A DNA stretch of 64,000 nucleotides from Craspedostauros australis (lineage: Eukaryota; Bacillariophyta; Bacillariophyceae; Mastogloiales; Achnanthaceae), in assembly GCA_026770025.1 (NCBI GenBank), contig JAMXDE010000006.1:2920001-2984000 (forward strand), written 5' to 3'. Within the stretch, counting starts at the first letter, position 1. Every line of letters begins with the position of its first letter. The notes under the pieces were generated by a model. It was not told where the DNA came from. It did no database searches and saw only the letters and a list, made by a program, of their open reading frames with translations. The position numbers and the translations under genes were made by a program. Below, piece by piece: positions 1 through 10,900 of the stretch.

Positions 1-267
1 GCCATAAAACTGAAAGGCCAGCGACGAACGACGGTTGGCCTGAAAGAAGAGCGCCATGGCCAATTTGACTTCCTCGTAGTCGGACGGTTCGCGCGTGTTG
101 AGGAGGTCGTCAATGAGACCCTGTCGCTTGGCCGGCGTGCCGTAGTTGCGGCGGCTGATGGCGGCGCAGTCGTGTCCCGTGCCCATGGCGGAGCCCCAGT
201 TCCATTTGGGCGACGTCCAGCCCGAATCGGGGACGCCGTAGATCTCTTTGTTGTTCGAAGCGGACAT
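1..267 (-). CDS. Unknown protein, N-terminal part (runs off the left edge)
   Basis: The reverse strand is open from an ATG at 267 to the first base of the window, giving 89 residues with no stop. It begins MSASNNKEIYGVPDSGW and is rich in W, G and charged residues, with a stretch TPAKRQGLIDDLLNTREPSD followed by a helical, Ala/Phe-rich segment. The even composition and GC-rich third positions look like real coding sequence. There is no signal peptide, so it is probably cytosolic or nuclear. I do not recognise the family and the 3' part lies outside the window. The start is the first ATG after a low-complexity upstream region. Confidence 0.6.
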   Translation of the reverse strand, partial: MSASNNKEIYGVPDSGWTSPKWNWGSAMGTGHDCAAISRRNYGTPAKRQGLIDDLLNTREPSDYEEVKLAMALFFQANRRSSLAFQFYG

Positions 268-1241
268 CTTGTGGAGGTTGGAACGGAACTTTGATGCTGC
301 AGTTGATGACGCAGTTGATGACGCAGTTGATGACGCAGTTGATGGAACTGATGTGATGAATGCTTGTGTGGAAGTTGACACGAGCAAGCTGAGGATGATG
401 CAAATGCGAGCGAGCATGTTGAGGTCGAAGTGCAACGAGGTGATCGTCATGGATGCTTTGATTGCTTCCTGCTGCCGACGTTGCTGTGATTGCTGCGTGA
501 TTGTTGCGAGAGTGAAAGTGAGAGTGATGATGGTGTGGATAGTTGGATGGACGAGTGGATCGAACGACCTATCTGACACGTCCAAAGCGTCGAAGGTGGA
601 TGATGGAGATGGGTGATGACGATCGCGGGTATCTCAGGAAGGATCTGTCTGTTGCCTTGTTTGACTATCTTACATGTATTGCGTCTGCCATAGTCCGTCG
701 TCGCATTTTTTTGGCATTTCTGTGCTTCGCCTTGCCATCACCCGTCCGCTATCCGCCATCATGAAATCTGCCAGAAGTTGGATGTGGAACGAATTCAGTT
801 CGGAGTGACGCACCGATCTTCTGTGCCCCATTTTTGCCTGGGAGGTGTCAGGTATCCAGCTGCCGGCTCCAATTACGAGCTCTGGACCTCGAAGATTTGT
901 GGGGCATTGTTCTCACAAGTTCGCTCCTCTCTGGTTGGAGATGTGCTGTGCTGTGATGTGTTCGTACCTTCGCCAGGAATGGATGTTGTTGGGGAGAAGG
1001 TTTGTTCGCTGAGACGCTGTTTCTGGTGGCATTTGGACAAGCCCTCTATTATGCTCATACGATGGGAATGTGAGGATGGAACAAATGCTATGCATCGAGA
1101 GGATCATTTGTTAGCTCTGTCAGTTTTGTTTGGCTGGTTGTGTTATGATGCTTTTATCTCTATGATATTATAGTATGTTATGCTTGAGCTTGATGCGTTT
1201 GCTGGATGCTGAATGCGACGTCCTTCTGATTGAACGATGGT
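268..1241. other. Intergenic; 12-bp tandem repeat at 299-344
   Basis: No convincing gene. Upstream of the partial gene there are nearly four copies of the 12-mer gcagttgatgac (about 299-344), in the presumed 5' leader. The rest is T/G-rich unique sequence with only chance-length reading frames. Confidence 0.5.
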
Positions 1242-1946
1242 TCACATGGCATGCGCTGGCGTCAATGTGGACAACGGAGTTTGCTGCTCGGAATGGATCA
1301 GCATCTCCACCCAGATCGTATTGATGTCCATCTCTGTGGATCGGATCTTGGGTGTGATGGTTGGAAGTGTTCGTGGCTGCGCTTGCTGCGTGGAAATGGT
1401 CTCATCATTTGCGGTGATGGACAGGACATCCGCCGATCTGCGTTCAAGGCGAATCTTTGGCAGAACCTTATTCTTTTTCTGATCCTTGGCAGGCGTTGCT
1501 GGCATCACATCTTCATCCATCAACGGCGACGGAAAGGTGCGTGTGGACTCGTGCTGGTTCATGTGCTGTGTCACATCATTGATGGATACCATGGAAGCGG
1601 TGGTGACGCGAGGCACGAAGGGCTTGTTCTTGCCGATGCCCAGATCGTATGAGTAGGATGGTGATTGGCTTTGTTGGTTGTGCTGTTGTTGCTGCTGTTG
1701 CTGCTGTTGATCTTCTTCCTGCGTCTGCGTCTGCGTCTGCTGCTGCACAGTGATTGCCTGTGGAATGATCAGCGGTGCTGTCCGTTCGACGAAGGCCGGA
1801 GCTGTGAACGTTCTGGGAACTGCTTTGGTGACTGGGGCGGTGGCCATGTACCCGGACACCAGAAGCATCGATTGCATGGCGGCGAAGGTCAGCATCATCT
1901 TCGTCGTGGCGGAAGCGGAGAGGTTGGATTTTGTGGATGTCATCAT
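1242..1946 (-). CDS. PolyQ-containing, probably secreted or plastid-directed protein
   Basis: 234 residues. The N-terminus (MMTSTKSNLSASATTKMM) leads into a hydrophobic stretch, LTFAAMQSMLLVSGYMATA, that resembles a signal peptide or the first half of a bipartite plastid leader. Residues about 70-95 are Gln-rich (TQTQTQEEDQQQQQQQQQ). The rest is polar and probably disordered, with no domain I recognise; the C-terminal half has alternating basic and Thr/Pro-rich segments. The glutamine tract is encoded by a CTG/TTG-type repeat on the plus strand. It is transcribed away from the Tim13-like gene. The call as a gene rests on the leader and on length; function unknown. Confidence 0.5.
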   Translation of the reverse strand: MMTSTKSNLSASATTKMMLTFAAMQSMLLVSGYMATAPVTKAVPRTFTAPAFVERTAPLIIPQAITVQQQTQTQTQEEDQQQQQQQQQHNQQSQSPSYSYDLGIGKNKPFVPRVTTASMVSINDVTQHMNQHESTRTFPSPLMDEDVMPATPAKDQKKNKVLPKIRLERRSADVLSITANDETISTQQAQPRTLPTITPKIRSTEMDINTIWVEMLIHSEQQTPLSTLTPAHAM

Positions 1947-2802
1947 TGTTACTGTCTGTTGTGTTGTGTTCTTTTTGTGTTGAAATGATGCGAAGTGCAG
2001 TGCAGTTTGACAGTTTTCGTGTTGATTGCTTGGTGATTGCTTGGTGATTGATTCCTGTTGGTTGTTGCTTTGGATTTATGCTCGCGGTGGAGGTGGTGGT
2101 TTGCCTTGTTGGGAATACCCTTGTTGATGAAGTGCGTGAGTGTTGTTTTTGTGAGTGATGCTGACTTTTGTTGCAGAAGACGTGCGAAATTGCGTAAATC
2201 GGCGTTGTTGTTGTTGTTGTCGTTGTTTTGTGTGGGCGAATTTTGTGGGTGAAGATTTGCCCAACACGACCAGACGCTCCCATGACGAAAAAACGCTTGG
2301 TTGGCTGTCTTTGTCGGAAGTTTCGCTATTCACATGAACAACAACGAAGTTCATCGAAATGGTCGCCGCCCAATCAAAGCCAACCAATGCTGCTCAAGTA
2401 GCAAATGCTGGAACCGAATTGAACTGATTCGAAGATCAAGAAAATCATGGTTGTGGACAGAGCACAACGCGGCCATGACGTACGAATGCCAGACGTAGTA
2501 CATGTCGTGTATTATCGACTCAACGGATTACATTCCAAACAACAACCACAAAACGAACACGAGAGAAACACGGAAGAATCGTGTACACAACAACAACGAA
2601 GCCAAACCTGGCCTCTCCACAGCCCCATCTCCCTGCGATCTTCCTCGATTCTTAGGTCGTATTCGTATGGATAGTATAATACCAATACGAATACAATCTA
2701 TTCTATTCTATTATACGATACCCATTGACTCGATCGCAACCGAGTCCATCCCAACCAAGCAAGCCAAAGGAAATCAAGAGAAGAACAGAAGCAACCAGCA
2801 CG
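1947..2802. promoter_or_regulatory. Divergent intergenic region with dyad at 2659-2694
   Basis: About 0.86 kb between two divergently transcribed genes, so it should hold both promoters. About 110 bp before the Tim13-like start is an inverted repeat: GTATTCGTATGG at 2659 pairs with CCAATACGAATAC ending at 2694 around an AT-rich centre containing TATAAT. It could be a promoter or a transcription-factor site; function not shown. Confidence 0.35.
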
Positions 2803-3180
2803 ATGCCATTCTGGGGTGGAGGTTCCGAAAAGAAGCAAGTCGAACAGACGTTCGCAAGCGACGACGTCGCGGACTTCCAATCGAGCAGCAACTTCGCTGC
2901 CGCCGGTCCATCCGCAGGAGGAGGCGGTGCCGCCGGCATGCAGGAGCTGCAGCAGATGTCCATGGTCATACAGCAGCAGATGCTGGTGCAGCAGGTCATC
3001 AGCGACCTGTCCGACAGATCCTACGAGAAGTGCATCACCTCCAGACCTTCGGACTCCCTCAGCGGATCGCAGGTGGCCTGCATCAAGTCCACAGTCAACA
3101 AGTGGCTCGATACCAACGAGTTCATGACGGGCCGCCTCGCCAAGAAGTCGCAAGCTCAGAAGGCTGGCGGTCTTATGTAA
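2803..3180 (+). CDS. Tim8/Tim13-like small TIM chaperone with one cysteine pair
   Basis: 125 residues from MPFWGGGSEKKQ; an upstream in-frame ATG at 2725 adds only a basic, low-complexity leader, so 2803 is preferred. Small TIMs are hexameric chaperones that carry hydrophobic precursors across the mitochondrial intermembrane space. Here a Gly/Ala-rich N-terminus is followed by a Gln/Met-rich helix (MQELQQMSMVIQQQMLVQQV) and the helical hairpin DRSYEKCITSRP...QVACIKSTVNKW. Aligned by eye with the canonical twin CX3C motif, the inner cysteines (C2, C3) are present, while the outer two are Ser and Thr. The length is slightly above the usual 80-100. An alternative is a more distant small-TIM-like protein of unknown localisation. 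Confidence 0.7.
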   Translation: MPFWGGGSEKKQVEQTFASDDVADFQSSSNFAAAGPSAGGGGAAGMQELQQMSMVIQQQMLVQQVISDLSDRSYEKCITSRPSDSLSGSQVACIKSTVNKWLDTNEFMTGRLAKKSQAQKAGGLM

Positions 3181-4497
3181 ACGTTCGTGCATTGGAGTCG
3201 GGAGGCTACGCCTGAAACTCGGTGGTGAACTCTGCTGGATTGGAGCCCTGCTGGATTGGAGCGATGAATATGAACGTGAATGTGAGCGTGAAAGTGGGTG
3301 GGGTGCGAGCTACTCCTCTAATCAATTGAAGAAGAACGCAGCGCCCAAGACGGAGCCGTTGGAGATGAAACATTGCGCTCAACCAAACAGAGAACTTCGG
3401 TACGGGAGCGCTTTCACTCTATGCTACGCTGTGGGCACTCCTGCTGTCGCATGCTCGACTCCGCACGTCACAAATCCCTCATCGAGGTACATTGCGATGC
3501 AACGCATTCCAATAATCCACAGTTCTACCAAGTGCGGTCGTGGATGATTGTGGAGCGAATCCATCTACCAACTCCATCCACCAACTCTACTCTCTACTAT
3601 ACTCCATCACAAGTGAATTACTAAACAACAAGATCAACAGCAACATCCATGATACCACTCCACTCAATTGCGCGCGAGTGTTGTGTAACAAGACCAAACG
3701 CATCTCTCTTCCTGCCCTCTCCTCGTTCCTCAATGCTCCATGTGGAGCCTTGCCCTTCATTCATGTCTCTCCTCGTCTCCAAAGCAAAGCAAAGCCACCA
3801 GCATCAATCACGATCGCATGGGCCGCCCCGCGATGAGATCACCCTCGCCTTCTGTGCTCTGTCGGTGCACAACTCACGATTGCCTGGAGCCTGTCTTACG
3901 ACGAGAACACTGCCATCCAATGCAAATAGAAACGCCCTGCCAACGAATTTGGCCATCCAAATTCATTCCAGTCCTCCACTCTCCAAAGAAAATGCACGAT
4001 TGCCGCATGCTCGTTCTCCAGATGCATGCCATCCGGAACTGTGCTCAGTTCAAATTCTTGCTTCCAGCGGTGTGCCTCGTTCTGATCGCATGTATGGTAT
4101 GTGAACAACATCCCAAGAAATTTCTCTTGACGATCTCTTCGTCTGTTCGGCAGTGAAACTTTGGAGACGAGAGAGTGAGTGCACTCGACTATGCTCTGCA
4201 CTGTACTTGATCACTCCAGAGAGGTGCCGGGGATGGTGTTCACAGGGCAAGCATCAACGCGCTTCTCTCATGGCGCGTGCGCTGCAATGACGATACTACA
4301 TGCATGTATGCAGAGTGTGATTGATTGATTGATTGACTGATTGGGTCTATGTATGTGATTGTATCTGTATGTAAGTGTACTCGTATGTGTGATCCTTGTC
4401 ACCTGCTGGTCTCGTTTGGATCACTTGTTATGCGCAACTGGATGCCATTTCGCGTACCTGCGGACCGCCGCAGGGTTCCCCGTCCCCCATGTATGTC
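3181..4497. other. Intergenic region between convergent genes; GATT repeat at 4318-4343
   Basis: 1.3 kb between two convergent genes. It contains only overlapping chance frames, a short (GATT)n run at 4318-4343 and the 8-mer CTCGTATG at about 4380. No gene or RNA recognised. Confidence 0.5.
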
Positions 4498-5871
4498 TCA
4501 CCAGAATGGAAGAGGGGAGTAGTTCTCTTGCTGTCGCTTGCTCTCCTTGATGGCGACGGCGGCGGCCTTGACCTTCTTGGAGGCCAGCAGCTGCCGCCTC
4601 AGTTCTGGGGCACCGTCGCGGAGGCTCTGGCACACGCGTTCGAAGGCGCGCTTCTCGTCGATCTCCTCCCAGCGGAACCGACCCTTGCTCTTGACGCGTC
4701 GCACGAAGCGGCGGTCTTCGGCCTTGAGTAGGTCCAACAGCTTCGTGGCGATGACGGGCTTGTCGCTGCGCTTGGCGCACAGGTACTGGGTCTGGTGCTG
4801 GCGGATGAGGTCGCGGAACCATTCGTTTCCGGCGTGGAAGTTCGTGGGGGCACCGCGGCCGCAGACGATATCGGCGGATCGCAGACCGTTGGAGTCTTTT
4901 GCCGGGACCTCATTCTTGTGGTTGGACAGCACGTTGATGTTCTCCGAGTTGCCGTCGTTGTTCTCGTCGCTCCATGACTGCGTTGGCGTGAGCATGACGG
5001 GGGCCGGTGTCGTGGTGGGTGATGCACATGGCGACGAGCAGGATGGCTGTGCTTGCGATGTGAAGGCAGCGAACTTGTGCTGCTCGTATTCCTGCTTGTC
5101 GAAGGAATAGGCTGGCGCATCGGGCTTCTCCTCCAAGGCACCGTTCGTGTTCTCGCCGTTGTGGGCGCACAGCACATTGTCAACGCTCGCGTTGATGCTG
5201 TCGTGGTTCACCAAGAGATGGTGTTCCTGGCTCTGGTCCCGGTCCTGGTGGTGGTCCTGGTTGTGATGCTGGTACTGTTGGTGGTGAAGGTGATGGTCAT
5301 CATATTGCTGGCTGTATCGGTAGCTTGGATAGCCGTGGTGCTCACCGTCCGCGTATGAGTGCGGCGGGTGGGTTGGCGCCATGGGTGGTGGCGGTGGCGG
5401 ACCGCAGTCACGTTGGTCATAGTGAAAGCTGTACTGGGTCTGGTAGTCATGGTGATGGTGGCGGTACCCGTAGCTGCTGCGGCTGCTGCTGCGGTTGTTG
5501 TTGATCTCGCGGCTCATAGGAGCTTGGCTGCGTTGTTCGTGTCCATACTGGATATAGTTGGACCAGCTGGTGGAGTAATTGGTGGTAGTCATTGCTGGCA
5601 ATGAATGTGGTGGGGTTGGTGACATCGACGGGGAATCGTGGACCGAAGAAGAAGGAGCCACAGCATAGCGGGTGCGGGATGGTGCGGAGTAGCCCGAGAG
5701 GTGCGTGTCGCGCTTGTGATAGTCGTAATAGTCCGGACTGACAACGCCTGCGACAGGTTGATGCGGTGGCATTGATTCCTTGAAACGATAATCTCTGTTA
5801 GATCGAGTTGGTGTGACCGCAGAGTCGTCAATGGAGCTTGCGGAGTATCGGGTTGGGATGAACTTGGTCAT
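4498..5871 (-). CDS. CGRG-domain (DUF6824-type) protein with His/Gln-rich N-terminus
   Basis: 457 residues from MTKFIPTRYSASS; an upstream ATG at 6222 keeps the frame open for 117 more residues, but that stretch is low-complexity and looks like untranslated leader. The first 300 residues are Ser, His, Gln, Tyr and Pro-rich and probably disordered (runs such as HHHHDYQTQYSFHYDQRD). From about residue 335 comes a compact C-terminal domain starting DIVCGRGAPTNFHAGNEWFR and continuing through KPVIATKLLDLL and GRFRWEEIDEKRAF to near the end. This pattern matches the CGRG domain (Pfam DUF6824 class) found in many copies in diatoms and often attached to low-complexity regions. A regulatory or DNA-associated role has been suggested for such proteins; here function is unknown. 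Domain recall is from memory, without a search. Confidence 0.7.
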   Translation of the reverse strand: MTKFIPTRYSASSIDDSAVTPTRSNRDYRFKESMPPHQPVAGVVSPDYYDYHKRDTHLSGYSAPSRTRYAVAPSSSVHDSPSMSPTPPHSLPAMTTTNYSTSWSNYIQYGHEQRSQAPMSREINNNRSSSRSSYGYRHHHHDYQTQYSFHYDQRDCGPPPPPPMAPTHPPHSYADGEHHGYPSYRYSQQYDDHHLHHQQYQHHNQDHHQDRDQSQEHHLLVNHDSINASVDNVLCAHNGENTNGALEEKPDAPAYSFDKQEYEQHKFAAFTSQAQPSCSSPCASPTTTPAPVMLTPTQSWSDENNDGNSENINVLSNHKNEVPAKDSNGLRSADIVCGRGAPTNFHAGNEWFRDLIRQHQTQYLCAKRSDKPVIATKLLDLLKAEDRRFVRRVKSKGRFRWEEIDEKRAFERVCQSLRDGAPELRRQLLASKKVKAAAVAIKESKRQQENYSPLPFW

Positions 5872-7972
5872 GGTGCGGATGTTGGTGTTGGTGTTGATAC
5901 TGGTTGTTGCGGTGGATGCTTGTCGGTGGGAGATGGACTTTGATGATGATGACGACGACAATGATGAAACCAAATGGCTTTGTTGGTTGGAGGTGGTTTC
6001 GATTTTGTGTGTCAAGGGTGATGAGTTGAGTTGAAACGATTTGATTTGATTTGAACTGAGCTGAATGAAGTTGTGCTGGGAGCGGATTGGGTCGGGTTGA
6101 GATGGTTTCCTTTTTGCTGTGTGGTTGATTTGTGGGATCGTTCTGGTTTTGTGGGATGATGAATGCCCTTGTTCGATTTCGCAAGATGGTGGTGTTGGTG
6201 GTGGTTGTGGAGATGATGTCAAGCCGTGTGCGAATGAATGAAAGATGCTTTGAATCTGTCGTCGGTCGGTTATGTTTGCTGGGTGCAGAAGTCGTCGATT
6301 TCAAATTGCAATTCTGTGGGGAGGTCTCGTGTTGGTGGGTTTGATTTTGTGAGTGCAGTTGTACGTCACTTCTCATCATGTGCACAACCAGAAGGAAGAC
6401 ATCAGCATCCATGTGCAAAGTGATTTCCGAATCCTCCAGTCATGGTTTCACCTCGTCTTGCAGCTCAAGTCTTGGTTCATGTCGTTCGCCATAAAAGAAT
6501 CCATTCCGTGCTTCTTCCTTGCAATTGTCATGATCGGCACTGTGTGCGTTGGGTTTCTCGTGCACCTATCAACGCTTCTGAAGCGTCACATAAGGCGTGA
6601 TTTTGTGTGTGCTATCGCCATTTTGCATGGTCGCCGTACGAGATCTCGTAACGGTTATACGAACCGCGCGTGCCCTCCTCCCATCATTCACAAGATGCTG
6701 AATTTTTGGCGCAAAACCATGACTTCAACGCGCACCTTTGTCGAATGAAAATGGGAACAGACCCACCCACGCAAACGCACCATGGCACACCGGCAACCAA
6801 GATGGAACAGCGCCTCTGTCGTAACAAGATGAACCAAACGCAACCGGGACTTTCAAGATGAGTCCCATCTCTTGTCCGGAATCCCGAATTTTTGTTGAAG
6901 CCACGCCGACACTGCGAAATTGAGAGGGCTTTCTGTGCCGGTGTCCATGTCCGGATTTGCGCTGGACATCCGCATCGGAACCTGTCTTCTCATCTCCGCT
7001 TCCGCCCATCACCATCGATGCGCTTCTCTCTCGACGAGTGCGGACCAGCGCGTTCTGCCCAAAGCACGGTCGACATGTCCGTTTTGTCTGTGGCTTCCAC
7101 GTGCGGAAGAGCGCAAGTACAACTCTCGGGAGAGGGGAAGAGAGTACGAGAACGTCCAATACTCTCGGGATGGTGAGACGGAGCATCAAATTTGACACGT
7201 CCGCACGCTAAGATTCTGGTGCAACTTGGAACCCTCCCAGGCGTCCTCTCGTCTTCCGGACTGAAGCGGATGCGCACGAGCGCCAACGCACCACGCTTCT
7301 CGTCGCAACCGCAAGCAAGATACAAACGAAGCGGCACAGCAGAAGACAGCAACAGCAACAACACGAGCACCAGTTTGATTGTTGCACGATGGGATTGGCA
7401 AGACGACGAATTCAAACGGATGCATCGCACATGCAAAACCCAAGCATTCCGACAAGTATATGGGAGATGCAAGGGAGAGCATAACACGAAGAAGAAAGAG
7501 GAGCAACGGAGGCATGGGCGATGTCAGTGATGGCACCCAAATCCAACAATGACAGCAATGATTCCATCCCATTCCACAATTTGCGTACAATGGCAAGGCA
7601 CAGCATGGAGATGGATTTTTTGTCGACCGTTTCATTCGTACTCTTCCATACTTGGGCTCGTATGCAAATTCACAAACCTTGGTACGGGCACGGCCGGGGA
7701 AGTTTCTGCAACTTTGCGGGCGTCTCAATTTCTTGCGCTACTACGGGTACGGGTATGCTTGCTGTGGTTTGGCCGTGCTCGAATGTGCACGAGTAGGAAG
7801 CGTGTCGAATGATTTGCATGAGAAGGTCGGCCTTCACATGTGCTCTTGCTTGTAGATGTATGTGGATGTAGATTCGCAACCTTCTCTCCCTCCCTCCTTC
7901 CCTTCTCCAGCATCAATGTCCTGCCAATGATAAATCTGTCCATTCTTATCATCGCAGCTGCTGTCGTCGTCA
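5872..7972. other. Long spacer between two minus-strand genes
   Basis: 2.1 kb. The first 350 bp is the probable leader or promoter of the DUF6824-type gene. The rest holds overlapping frames on both strands (up to 180 residues) that lack balanced composition or recognisable domains, and one CTCGTATG 8-mer near 7658. I see no RNA gene. Confidence 0.45.
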
Positions 7973-10900
7973 TCACGAGATGGAGTGCTTGTTGAGAATC
8001 TCGATAAAGTCCGACGCCTCCATCATGTCTACGCCCAGCGCTTCCGCTTCGTCCAGCTTCTTCCCGCCTCGGTTGCCGTACACGAGGAGGCTTGTGCTCT
8101 TGCCGACGCTGCCCGGGGTTGACTTTGCACCAAGCTTCTTGGCACCTGCTTGAATATCCCGCCGCGTCCATCCTGGGATGGATCCCGTGAACACTATGCG
8201 CATCCCTGCAAATGGCAGGTTGGGATCATCAGTCTGCGACGAGGCAGACGCACCTTGCTTGCTCTTCGCCGCGTCCCCATCCGGCCCAAAATCAAAGAGG
8301 ATCTCTTCATCCTGCACCACGATGGCATCAGCAAGTCGTTTTGCTGCTGCCAGCATCTCCGGCTCTTTCGCAAAGGTCGTGAGCGCGGTGACTTGCGCAG
8401 GACCGATCCCTTTGATCTCTTCGTCGAACAATAAAGCGAAGGGATGATCCAAATCGGACTTGTTGACTGTCTGCAATATCCCATTGTCATCGGACGGCGT
8501 TTCGGTCGCCGCGGCCGCAACAGTGTCACCGTCCACGTCGGTGCTCTCAGCGTCTTCGCCATCCTCCTTGGCCACGGTGCGGGGACGCTCCCACTTCGCC
8601 GTCTCGTCCAATGCCTTCAGAAAGGCAGTTTTGTTGCCATACACAGAGGCCAGGATTTCGGACGTCGTTTGACCTGCCTGCCGGATCCCCAAGGAGTAGA
8701 TGAACCGGCTCAACGAGACCCCGTCGCTGCTGACACGTTGCGCCGCCCGTTGCAAGTTCGCGCACGATTTCTTCCCCCATCCAGGCAGTTCTGCAATCGT
8801 CTCCCAATCGTCGTCATCCCAAAGAAAGACGTCACATGGAAATTGCAAGATGGGCCGCGTTGTGTTGGGATGCGTCGCATTCATGAGCTGCCGCACCTTG
8901 GCTTCTGAAAGCCCCGTCACATCCAACGCGTCACGCGAATATGCATGTTTCAAGGATGTCACGGCGCGTGGAGGACACAGCAAGGGCGGTCCGCCGCATC
9001 GAAGAACTTGTCCGACGGAAGTGGCGTTGCGATTCTCCACCGTGACCTGGAGGATGGCGGGCGATCCGCACGCTGGGCAGGCCTTCGGCGCCTCCAATGA
9101 TATGATATCGTCTTCGGTGGAGTTGTCGGCGATCGGTCTGGAATCCACTCGCTGCACGACCTGGGGGATGACATCGCCCGCGCGTCGGACCATGACCAAG
9201 GTCCCCTTCGCGAGCTGCTTGTTTGAGAGCATCCGATCATCCACAATACCATCCAGCAGCAGCTCTTGCAGATGGCCGAAGTTGTGCAAGGTGGCCCGTT
9301 GAACCATCACGCCCTGAACATCGACTGGTTCCAAGACAGCGACTGGAGTGAGCGCGCCGGTCCGGCCCACCTGCACCTCAATACCGAGAAGCTGCGTGAC
9401 GTAGGTGGTCGATGGGAACTTGTGCGCCACTGCCCAGCGAGGATACTTGGTGGAGGATCCCAAGAGTTGCCGGGCTTCAAATTCCGAAACCTTGTGCACG
9501 CAGCCATCCATCTCAAAGTCCCCCCACTCGAACTTGGATTTATTCTCTGCGTTGCGCTTGCTTTTTCGTTTGCCCTTCTCCTTGCTCTTGCTGATGGCAG
9601 CACTTGCGCCATTAGTAACCGTGATAAAATCTGAGATATCAGCATCATCAAGAGCTTCGGCATCACTTCCGCCATGGGATGCCTGATCCATGAGCAAACG
9701 GTGATCGCCAAGCTCGGTGTAATACTCCAATATCGGCTGAATATCATCTGCGGTCCAAACGGTGGTTTCATTCTCTGCCGGCTGCCTTGCCACAACGTCC
9801 GCGAGCGAGACCGAAGTGGTCGTGAATGGATGCGGAACATTAAAGCCGAAGGACTGCAGCATCTCTCTGACTTCCAATCCGCTTGATGGTGATTGATTGG
9901 GTGCTGAGCCTGCTGCAGTTCTGAGTGTGGTCGATTGTACCATGTCGTACGCGTAGAAGACGAGCTTCGATTGGAGCCGACGACTTGCGTCATCTTTTTC
10001 CTTGCGCAGGAGAATACCAGAGGCCGCATTGCGCGCATTTGAAAAGGCGGGGATGGTCACCGCCGGTATTTCTGGCAGCGTCGCTTCCGACGATGGTTCT
10101 TCTTGTTGCGTCTCGTTGGAATCAGTGCTGGCACCGGTCTCATTGAGCGTGCTGTTAGAATTGAGTGTGCTGTTCGAAGCTGCTGTGCAGTTCTCTTCGA
10201 TCAGCTTTCTGACGGCTTCCGCTGCTGCGAGCTGTCCCTGACGTTCCTGTTTCAAGTCTTGGAACACAGAATTCGGCAGAATGATCTCCCCCCTCACTTC
10301 AATAATCGGTGGAGGTGTGGATGATGTGATGGGCCAGCGCAGGTGAGACGGTATGGTTTGCTCCATATCCTCTCGAATCGCAGCGGTGACATCGAGACCA
10401 ACACGGCCATCTCCGCGAGTTGCGGCCCAAACCAGGTGATACAAATGACCGTCGCTGTCGTCGGTTGACAGCTCGTAGCGAATGGAGAGGGAGATCCCAT
10501 CCAGCTTTGGTTCCGTCATGATTGTGATGGTGTCCACCGTTGATTGAATGTCTATATCGCTGGCATCGATAATGCTCACGCCTGTTGCTTCTGTGGCATC
10601 GTGTTCATCCTCGCTTTCAGTGTTCTCGTCACTATCGCTATCGGCGGCCAACGGCTTGGGATACAGCTTCTTCGTCATACGTTCCAACCACGCCACCAGC
10701 TCGTCTTGATTGACGGCATTGTCGAGCGACAGCATGGAAGAATGATGACTCCTCTTGAGCCGCACCGTCGACACAGCTTGCTGCGCACCCACGCGGCCGC
10801 TTCTCGTGGCGGCCAGATCCAATCCGGATTCATCGCGCCAGCGTTGCAGCAGATGCGGAAATTGCTCGCTGATGTGCTCCTCACGCGATACGAGGGCATC

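Noticed and set aside
2502-3215. 237-residue plus-strand frame across the Tim13-like gene
   Set aside because: It overlaps the Tim13-like frame in another phase and is Arg-rich with no domain; a shadow of the real gene.
6353-6748. 131-residue frame with a hydrophobic segment in the spacer before the ligase gene
   Set aside because: Only one hydrophobic run and no family; frames of this length are common by chance in the other spacers.
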